Shown one piece after another: positions 38,674 to 44,184 of a stretch of 44,184 nucleotides of DNA. The DNA lies in assembly GCA_025463415.1 (NCBI GenBank), contig JAOBWO010000237.1, positions 1 through 44,184 on the forward strand, given 5' to 3'. How positions within the stretch are numbered: the first letter of the stretch is position 1; the number at the start of each line of letters is the position of its first letter. Made by a program: the position numbers and the translations under genes. The notes below the pieces were generated by a model. That model ran no database searches. It saw only the letters and a list, made by a program, of their open reading frames with translations, and was not told the origin of the DNA. Source of the DNA: Acidimicrobiales bacterium. Lineage in GTDB: Bacteria > Actinomycetota > Acidimicrobiia > Acidimicrobiales > Ilumatobacteraceae.

Positions 38674-41280
38674 TCAGGCGGCGATGAACACGCCGGCGAG
38701 GTCGACCACCAACTGGGTGCCGCTCTGGGAGTGCAGGCTCACTGCGCCGCCCGTGCCGACACCGACCATGACGGCGTTGGGGATCGTCTGGTCAGCGCCC
38801 TCGACGTTCACGTTGGACGCCAGAGGCGTCGGTGCACCGGCCGGCGAGACCGTGACGTAGCCGGCCGCAACGGCTTCGGTGGCGGTGACGTTGAGGACAG
38901 CGGCCGAGATCGGCTGACCGCCGTCGATCGCGAGGTCGACGGACGCGCCGGCCCCGACTCCGTGATCGGGACGGGTGTCGAGCAGCCGTCGCGGTACGAC
39001 GGGAGCGAAGAGGCCGACCTTGGAAGCGGGTGCGCTGCCATCGGTGTAGTAGCCGGTGATGTCGACGACGAGGTGGGTGCCCGATTGCGAGAACAGTGAG
39101 ATCGCGCCGCCCGCACCGACCGGGACGATGACGAGGTTGGGGATCGTTTCGCCGGCGTGGCTGATGTTGAGGTTGGACACGACGGGACGGGCGATGCCTG
39201 CCGGCCACACCGTGACGTAGCCGGCGTCGAGCGCGTCGGTGGCGGTCACGTTGACGACGACGGCCGACGCTGCCGACGGAACTCCACCGACGTTGGTGAC
39301 CACGAGATCGGTCGATTTCTGCGCTGCCAGTGGCGTTCCACCGGTTCGCGTGTCGAGCAGTCGGGTCGGCGTGAGCGGGATGAATCGGCCTGACTTCTGG
39401 TCGGTGAACGGCCGGTAGTAGCCCGAGATGTCGGCAATCAGGTGCGTGCCGGACTGGGTGAACAGCGACACCGTGCCATCGGCGCCGATGGGCACCGTGA
39501 CGAGGTTCGGGATGGTCTCGCCGGCGTACTCGAGGTTCAGGCTGGACACCACGGGCTGGGCCTGACCGGTCGGGAACACCGAGACGTAGCCCGGCGCGGT
39601 GGCCTCGGTCGCGGTGATGTTGAGCACCACCGCGGTCACCCCAGATGTCGGGATGCCGTTGACGCCGAGCACGAGGACGCTCGTGGTGGAACCGGCCACC
39701 GGCTTGGTGCCCTGACGGGTGTCGAGCAGGCGGAACGGGGCGATCGGCACGAACTGCGAGATGTTCGCGGGGTCGGCGGGGTTGGCGGGGTTGCCGTTCC
39801 CACCGGGGGGTGCGCCGAGCACGGCCGGCGCGGCAACGGTGACGGTGACGTGCGCGGCGTGGCACTCCTGGGCGACGCACACGGTGTAGTCGAAGCCGTC
39901 GGCACCGCCGAACCCGACGTTCGAGGTGTACACGACGTCGTGACCGGCGAACTGCGCCGTGCCGTGTGCCGGCGGTGTGCTGACCGCGAAGGATCCGCCG
40001 GTGATCGACGAGGCCAGCAGCGTGTTGCCGTCGGCGCCGAGATCGTTGGCGAACACCGAGATCGTCTTTGCCGTGTTCGACGACGCGATCGCGCTGTCGG
40101 CGACCGGGGAGATGCTGCGCTCATAGGCACCGGCATCGCAGCGTTGGGTGTTCGTCGGTCGTGGGAAGCCCCGTTCGTCGAGCTCGCCCGGATCGCAGGT
40201 GGTGATGTTCACGGCTGCGCTGGACGCGGTGAGGGCCTGGGTCCGTGCCGGACCGCCGTTGTCCATCAACGGGCTCAGCCCCGGGTCGGCGTTGCCGAGG
40301 GTCAGCACGTTGAACGAGGCCGGTGCGCACGAGCTGTCACTCACGACGGTGGCACCGCTGACGTACGGCGTGGTGACGCTGCACTCGGCTCCCGTGTTGC
40401 GCACGATCAGGCTGTCGACGAGCGCGAACTCGCCCGACTGGGCCACGGCGATTCCACCGCCGGTGACACCACCGACGTTGTCGGCGATGGTCACGTGGTC
40501 CAGCGTCCACCGCCGCGTCCCCGGCGTGCCGCCCTGAGCCCACAGCCCGGGGTACTTGTTCGCGGTGTTCTCCGAGATCGTGGTGTCGGAGATCACCAGC
40601 GGGAGACCGATGCCGACGATCGTCCCGGAGCCGCCGTGGTTGGCGTTGAACGTCGAGCTCTCGATCAGGGTCAGGCCGCCGACGATCGAGTTGAACTGGA
40701 TCGCGTTGCCGACCTGGCTGGCACTGTTGCCCGCGAACGTCGAGGTGTGGATCGAGAAGGGGCCGCCGGTGCTCACCCCGCCGCCCTGCGAGGCGCTGTT
40801 GCCGATGAGGTCGACGTCGGTGAGCGTCAGACGCGTGTGGTTGTCGATGTCGATCCCGCCGCCGTAGTCGACTCCGTTGCCGTTCTGCACGGTGACCCCG
40901 ACCAGTGTGAGCTGCCCGTTGCCGAGCACGTGCAGCACCCGATCAGTGATGTTCTTGGCGTCGATGAACGTCTGGCCTGAGCCGAGCCCGGTGATCGTCA
41001 ACGGCTGGAGCACGTCGAGATCGCCGCTGACGTTGCCGTCCTCCTGCGCGCCCGTGAGCGTGAGCGAGTACTTGCCGGCCCCGAGCTGGATGGTGTGGGC
41101 ACCACCGCTGGAGTTGGCGACGTTGACGGCGGCGCGAAGGCTTCCCGCCCCTCCGTCGGTGTGGACCGTGACAGCTGGTCCGGACGCTTGCGCGAAGAGG
41201 CCCGATGCCAGTGAGGTGACAGCAATGGCAGAGCTGGCGAGCAGCGCGCTTGCGACGATGGAGCGGATCTTTGTGGCCAT
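38674..41280 (-). CDS. Secreted right-handed beta-helix protein with Ig-like domain and three C-terminal surface repeats
   Basis: The 868-residue exported protein starts at ATG 41280, preceded by GAAGGTGG; the ORF-track ATG at 41310 has no support. After a signal peptide (about 1-36) comes a parallel beta-helix (about 40-400) with LTLTDVDLIGNSASQGGG and GNSASQVGNAI rungs, as in polymorphic outer-membrane-like and choice-of-anchor proteins. An Ig-like/cadherin-type domain (about 405-485; VFANDLGADGNTLL, GFGGADGFDYTVC) and a Gly/Asn/Pro linker follow. The last three modules (508-630, 631-754, 755-868) are the RLLDTR-type repeats and end at the C-terminus. No catalytic residues are visible, so adhesion or matrix building is the likely role. 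A perfect 7-bp palindrome lies about 35 bases upstream. Confidence 0.85.
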   Translation of the reverse strand: MATKIRSIVASALLASSAIAVTSLASGLFAQASGPAVTVHTDGGAGSLRAAVNVANSSGGAHTIQLGAGKYSLTLTGAQEDGNVSGDLDVLQPLTITGLGSGQTFIDAKNITDRVLHVLGNGQLTLVGVTVQNGNGVDYGGGIDIDNHTRLTLTDVDLIGNSASQGGGVSTGGPFSIHTSTFAGNSASQVGNAIQFNSIVGGLTLIESSTFNANHGGSGTIVGIGLPLVISDTTISENTANKYPGLWAQGGTPGTRRWTLDHVTIADNVGGVTGGGIAVAQSGEFALVDSLIVRNTGAECSVTTPYVSGATVVSDSSCAPASFNVLTLGNADPGLSPLMDNGGPARTQALTASSAAVNITTCDPGELDERGFPRPTNTQRCDAGAYERSISPVADSAIASSNTAKTISVFANDLGADGNTLLASSITGGSFAVSTPPAHGTAQFAGHDVVYTSNVGFGGADGFDYTVCVAQECHAAHVTVTVAAPAVLGAPPGGNGNPANPADPANISQFVPIAPFRLLDTRQGTKPVAGSTTSVLVLGVNGIPTSGVTAVVLNITATEATAPGYVSVFPTGQAQPVVSSLNLEYAGETIPNLVTVPIGADGTVSLFTQSGTHLIADISGYYRPFTDQKSGRFIPLTPTRLLDTRTGGTPLAAQKSTDLVVTNVGGVPSAASAVVVNVTATDALDAGYVTVWPAGIARPVVSNLNISHAGETIPNLVIVPVGAGGAISLFSQSGTHLVVDITGYYTDGSAPASKVGLFAPVVPRRLLDTRPDHGVGAGASVDLAIDGGQPISAAVLNVTATEAVAAGYVTVSPAGAPTPLASNVNVEGADQTIPNAVMVGVGTGGAVSLHSQSGTQLVVDLAGVFIAA
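38677..39759 (-). repeat. Three surface-module repeats, beta-helix protein type (no paired Cys)
   Basis: The units lie at about 39391-39759, 39019-39390 and 38677-39018. Each shows RLLDTR, V[VL]N[VI]TAT[ED]A, GY-[VS]-x-V-x-P-x-G, S-[SN]-[LV]-N, QTIPN or ETIPN and a DI-[ST]-G-Y-Y type end. In the two positions where the protease copies have Cys, these have Thr or Ala and Ser. Confidence 0.85.
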
Positions 41281-41314
41281 GGTTCCACCTTCGTGGAGAC
41301 CGCCGGGCATGTCC

Positions 41315-41331
41315 TGAGTACCACGTACTCA
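41315..41331. promoter_or_regulatory. Palindrome upstream of the beta-helix gene (candidate operator)
   Basis: TGAGTAC-CAC-GTACTCA is a perfect 7-bp inverted repeat around three bases, 35 bases before the beta-helix ATG. It could bind a dimeric regulator or form a hairpin at the end of the ABC-exporter transcript. Confidence 0.45.
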
Positions 41332-41332
41332 T

Positions 41333-41350
41333 TCCCGGGCCCCACCGGGA
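41333..41350 (-). terminator. Hairpin after the ABC exporter operon
   Basis: TCCCGG-N6-CCGGGA lies six bases after the permease stop and just before the palindrome at 41315. It is a plausible terminator; no T-run follows. Confidence 0.4.
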
Positions 41351-41356
41351 TGAGCA

Positions 41357-42211
41357 CTAGTTGGTGCGGCCGAACCGCAGCGTCGTCAGCGTGCCGAACA
41401 CGAGCATGATCACGGCGCACCAGATCAGGCTGAGCACGATCCAGTAGCCGGTCGTGTGGTCGATGCCGACCGCTGTGGTGCCGCCCTGCATCAGGCTGCG
41501 CACGGCGTTGATGATCACGCTGACCGGCTGGTTCGCGGCGAACGGCTGCATCCAGCCGGGCATCGATCGCACCGGCACGTTCGCGCTCGAGATGAACGAG
41601 AACGGGATGACGAGCATCGACATCCCCTGCGCGGCCTGCGCGTTGCCGGAGGTGAGGCCGATGAAGATGAAGACCCACGTGAAGGCGAAGCCGGCGATGA
41701 TCGTCAACGCGAAGGCGCCGACGACCGCAGCCACGCTGCCGTGGGTGCGGAACCCCAGCGCGAAGCCGAGCACGGATGTCGTCAACAGGCCCCAGGTGAT
41801 GAGCGTGGCGTCAGCCATCGCCCGGCCGAGCATCACCGCCGAGCGTGGGATGGGGAGGGAGCGCAACCGGTCGTATACGCCCGTGGCCGAATCTTCGGCA
41901 ACTCCCGCCGCGCCGCTCATCCCGGTCCACAGGATGACGGTGACGATGAACCCGGGGACGAGGAAGTCGACGTAGCTGATCACGCCACGGGTGTTGATCG
42001 CGCCGCCGAAGACGTAGCGGAACATGAACAGGAACAGCGCGCCCTGCACGGTGCCCATCATCAACAGCTGTGGTGTGCGGAAGAACTTCAGCACCGTGCG
42101 ACGCGATGTGGTCGTCGCGGTGGTGAGGTAGCCGGCGCCCGACGTCGAGGAGTCGATCGAGCGCTCGGCCGGCGTGGTGACGACGGCGGGGGAGATGTCG
42201 GTGGTGGTCAT
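41357..42211 (-). CDS. ABC-2 type exporter permease (DrrB-like)
   Basis: The 284-residue protein has six hydrophobic helices and the ABC-2 family layout. Visible features are RTPQLLMMGTVQGALFLFMFRYVFGGAI, YVDFLVPGFIVTVILWTGM, GVYDRLRSLPIPRSAVMLGR as the cytosolic coupling loop, and FISSANVPVRSMPGWMQPFAANQPVSVIINAVRSL near the C-terminus. It forms the membrane part of a DrrAB-type exporter for drugs, lipids or secondary metabolites. The ATPase gene ends 12 bases upstream, and GAGAG lies before the ATG. Nothing in the window names the substrate; the neighbouring secreted proteins and palindrome hint at envelope work, which is weak inference. Confidence 0.9.
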   Translation of the reverse strand: MTTTDISPAVVTTPAERSIDSSTSGAGYLTTATTTSRRTVLKFFRTPQLLMMGTVQGALFLFMFRYVFGGAINTRGVISYVDFLVPGFIVTVILWTGMSGAAGVAEDSATGVYDRLRSLPIPRSAVMLGRAMADATLITWGLLTTSVLGFALGFRTHGSVAAVVGAFALTIIAGFAFTWVFIFIGLTSGNAQAAQGMSMLVIPFSFISSANVPVRSMPGWMQPFAANQPVSVIINAVRSLMQGGTTAVGIDHTTGYWIVLSLIWCAVIMLVFGTLTTLRFGRTN

Positions 42212-42223
42212 GGTGCTCTCGAT

Positions 42224-43210
42224 TCAGGCGGCGTCGGCGGAGGGCCCGGTGGGCGGGATGGTGTCGTCGGTGACGCTGGGCTGGCCGGTCAGAGCCAGGA
42301 AGACCTCGTCGAGCGTCGGACGGCGAAGCCCGATGTCATCGACCCGGATCCCCTGCTCGTCGAGCAGGCGCACGACGGTGGCGAGGTGGGTTGCGCCGCC
42401 GTCGACCGGTGCCGACACGCGCTGGGTGTCGAGGTCGGTGCGTGGCGGCTCGGCGGCCACCGATTCGAGGATCGCCGAGATGGCCTCGAGCTGACCCGAG
42501 GTGTGCGGACGCACCTCGATCATGTCGCGGCCGCCCTTGCTCTTCAGCTCGTCCGGAGTGCCGGACGCGATCACGTGGCCGTGGTCGATGATGACGATGT
42601 CGCGCGCCAGCTGGTCGGCTTCCTCGAGGTACTGCGTGGTCAGCAGCACGTCGGTGCCATCGGCCACGAGCGTGCGGATCGCCTCCCAGAGGTCGAGCCG
42701 GCTGCGAGGATCGAGGCCCGTGGTGGGCTCGTCGAGGAGCAGCAGGCGGGGACGGCCGACGAGGCTGGCTCCGAGGTCGAGCCGGCGGCGCATGCCACCG
42801 GAGTAGTCGCGCACCAGCCGGTCACCGGCATCGCTGAGGCCGAGCCGTTCGAGGACCTCGGCCGACGCAGTGCGCGCGGCCTGCTTGCCGAGCCCGAACA
42901 GCCGGGCGACCATCTCGAGGTTCTCCAGTCCGGACATCGCCGGCTCCACCGACGCGTACTGGCCGGCCAGCCCGATCACCTGGCGGACCTGCTTCGGATG
43001 GGTGCGGGCATTGATGCCGGCGACGTGCAGCTCGCCCGACGTCGGCGACAGCAGCGTCGCGACGGCGCTGATGAAGGTCGTCTTGCCCGCGCCATTCGGT
43101 CCGAGCAGGGCCGTGACGCAGCCCGACTCGGCGACGAGGTCGAGGTGGTCGAGGGCGACGACGTCGCCGAACTTCTTGGTCAGCCCGTGGGCTTCGATGA
43201 TGGGGGACAT
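42224..43210 (-). CDS. ABC exporter ATP-binding protein (DrrA-like)
   Basis: The 328-residue ATPase energises the DrrB-like permease. Walker A is GPNGAGKTT, the signature YSGGMRRRLD, and Walker B LLLLDEPTTGLD. The switch residue is Gln in TTQYLEEAD, as in DrrA proteins, where most ABC ATPases have His. The C-terminal 80 residues match the DrrA extension that regulates coupling (GLRRPTLDEVFLALTG). ATG 43210 has GAGGA six bases upstream. It is the first gene of a two-gene operon. Drug self-resistance, lipid export or metabolite export are all compatible; no biosynthesis genes are in view. Confidence 0.92.
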   Translation of the reverse strand: MSPIIEAHGLTKKFGDVVALDHLDLVAESGCVTALLGPNGAGKTTFISAVATLLSPTSGELHVAGINARTHPKQVRQVIGLAGQYASVEPAMSGLENLEMVARLFGLGKQAARTASAEVLERLGLSDAGDRLVRDYSGGMRRRLDLGASLVGRPRLLLLDEPTTGLDPRSRLDLWEAIRTLVADGTDVLLTTQYLEEADQLARDIVIIDHGHVIASGTPDELKSKGGRDMIEVRPHTSGQLEAISAILESVAAEPPRTDLDTQRVSAPVDGGATHLATVVRLLDEQGIRVDDIGLRRPTLDEVFLALTGQPSVTDDTIPPTGPSADAA

Positions 43211-43271
43211 GCGGATCCTCGGTGGGGGAAGTGCGGGGGTCGTGGGTGCAGACGTCGTCGTGCGGAGGAAC

Positions 43272-43934
43272 TCAGCGGTCTGTCGCTGGATCAGTCTGCC
43301 CGCTCGGCGGCGTCGGCGGGGGCACCGCGGTGGTGCGCTCGACCGCCAGCACCGCGATCTGGGTCGTGTTGTCGGGTCGGATCCCGAGAGGCAAGGCGTC
43401 GGGGCGGGCGATCAGCTCCACCGCGACGGCGCGCACCGCGTCGTGGGCCGCCTCGTCCTGCGGCGACGGATGGCTGAACCGCCACCGGCGGACTCGCTCG
43501 GCGATCAAGGCCTTGTCTGCTTCGTCGGGTTCGAGCCCCGCCGCGGCGAAGACCCGGCAGTCGTACGTGCGGCACGTGCGCGGCCGGTGGGCGTAGATCG
43601 AGCAGCGGCCCTCGATCAGCATGGGGCAGCGGCCGTGCTCGTCGTAGCCCATCAGCACGTGGCCCTTCGGCATGCGCGGCGCGGGGAACAGCAGCGCAGC
43701 CGGGATGTGCGCCTTGGCATCGAGCTCGTCGGGACCGATGTGGATGAACTGCGACGCCGTGCAGCACGCGGTGCACTCGCCGCACGGCACATCCGACTCC
43801 GCCTCGCCGCGGATCGCGGCCTGCATCTGGCCGAGCCACTCCGAGAAGGAGCCTGCGGGAAGGGTGTCGACGTCGACCCCGCCCTCGCCCTCGAGCTCGC
43901 CCTGGCCTTCGCCGGTCGACGGTTCGGGCGTCAT
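43272..43934 (-). CDS. YkgJ-family cysteine-cluster protein
   Basis: The 220-residue protein has the CxxCxxxCC-type metal site of the YkgJ family (CGECTACC near residues 51-58). A second cluster follows (CPMLIEGRCSIYAHRPRTCRTYDC), consistent with binding an iron-sulfur cluster or zinc. RPRTCRTYDC is a strong family mark. The N-terminal 30 residues are acidic and Gly-rich. Function in the family is poorly defined; proposed roles involve Fe or Zn handling. ATG 43934 overlaps the stop of the cupin gene in an ATGA, so they are coupled. A 61-base gap separates it from the ABC exporter genes downstream. Confidence 0.85.
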   Translation of the reverse strand: MTPEPSTGEGQGELEGEGGVDVDTLPAGSFSEWLGQMQAAIRGEAESDVPCGECTACCTASQFIHIGPDELDAKAHIPAALLFPAPRMPKGHVLMGYDEHGRCPMLIEGRCSIYAHRPRTCRTYDCRVFAAAGLEPDEADKALIAERVRRWRFSHPSPQDEAAHDAVRAVAVELIARPDALPLGIRPDNTTQIAVLAVERTTAVPPPTPPSGQTDPATDR

Positions 43935-44184
43935 CCCGCAGACACCGGGCGCAGGTGGGCGAGGTCGCCGTCGCGATCGAAGATCGCGATGATCTCGACC
44001 GGCCCGCCGTGACCATTGATCGCGTGAGGAGTCATCGTGTTGAACTCGGCGGCTTGCCCGGCGTGGACCAGGTGCTCGCGCTCGCCGAGGACCAGTCGCG
44101 CCGTGCCCTCGAGCACGTAGAACCAGTCTCGGCCCGGGTGGACCTGCTGGTGGGGCGGTTGCTTGGAGGCGGCGATCCGCATCT
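43931..44184 (-). CDS. Cupin-domain protein, 5'-truncated by window edge
   Basis: About 84 C-terminal residues are visible. HPGRDWFYVLEGTARLVLGE, the Gly-x-Ala-Ala-x-Phe turn (GQAAEFNTMTPHAING), and the final strand VEIIAIFDRDG match the conserved cupin_2 barrel. The pattern is that of the C-terminal ligand domain of Xre-cupin regulators, in which an HTH domain would lie to the right, outside the window. A stand-alone cupin is the alternative; the ATG at 44182 may be internal. The first metal-binding His of the cupin motif is present (HPGRDW), with PHAI near the second. The stop overlaps the YkgJ-type start. Confidence 0.8.
   Translation of the reverse strand, partial: MRIAASKQPPHQQVHPGRDWFYVLEGTARLVLGEREHLVHAGQAAEFNTMTPHAINGHGGPVEIIAIFDRDGDLAHLRPVSAG

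Noticed and set aside
39442-43477. Long plus-strand ORFs (512 and 673 residues)
   Set aside because: They are antisense to the beta-helix and DrrAB genes and have no motif or start signal.

Overview
The window looks like chromosomal DNA from a high-GC actinobacterium. The closest match I can suggest is a marine or soil member of the Acidimicrobiia such as Ilumatobacter. The reasons are the very GC-rich codon use, GTG and TTG starts, long Thr/Ser/Pro-rich linkers in exported proteins, secreted proteins carrying the 'RLLDTR ... NVTVTEA ... VDVNGY' repeat module, and many genes whose start codon follows a TANNNT hexamer by 6-9 bases (leaderless transcripts). The genus assignment is inference. 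I saw no rRNA, tRNA, CRISPR array, transposase or phage gene. No stretch longer than about 270 bases lacks a gene; the longest gaps (1743-1979, 8257-8526, 11394-11520) are intergenic control regions between divergent genes.

Layout. 1-1742: the end of a sulfonate-type ABC importer operon (lipoprotein binding protein, then permease, which runs off the left edge). 1980-8256: a signalling block with three diguanylate cyclases of different sensory architecture, an NtaA/DszA-type flavin monooxygenase and an RsbW-like ATP-binding protein. 8527-12114: a one-pass membrane protein with an HTH-like N-terminus and a helical repeat tail, a UPF0104/LPG-synthase-like membrane protein and a DinB-like protein. 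12135-15833: a large secreted M4 metalloprotease. 15937-19615: an EamA transporter, a siroheme sulfite/nitrite reductase overlapping a DUF4202-type gene, and a small unknown. 19672-23832: a 1386-residue superfamily 1 helicase fused to a C-terminal nuclease. 23856-26722: small enzymes and unknowns (SRPBCC, F420/FMN split-barrel, membrane protein, basic small protein, SDR).

26818-35707 is a catabolic island made of two convergent operons. The plus-strand operon encodes a WGDG-motif protein, a UGSC-family protein with Cys at the usual selenocysteine site, a D-2-hydroxyacid dehydrogenase and an amidohydrolase. The minus-strand set encodes an FAH-family hydrolase, a VOC protein, a second amidohydrolase, an APH-type kinase, a DUF6285-type protein and a CrtC/AttH-like protein. 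Most internal junctions are 1-20 bp overlaps, so translation is probably coupled.

35781-41280: a membrane protein, a secreted SGNH hydrolase and a secreted beta-helix protein; the last two share the repeat module with the M4 protease. 41357-43210: a DrrAB-type ABC exporter. 43272-44184: a YkgJ-type cysteine-cluster protein overlapping a cupin protein cut by the right edge.

The most interesting items are the Cys-type UGSC operon, the nine copies of the surface repeat (with a paired C-x32-C found only in the protease copies), the membrane protein with 15-residue helical repeats, and the helicase-nuclease fusion.
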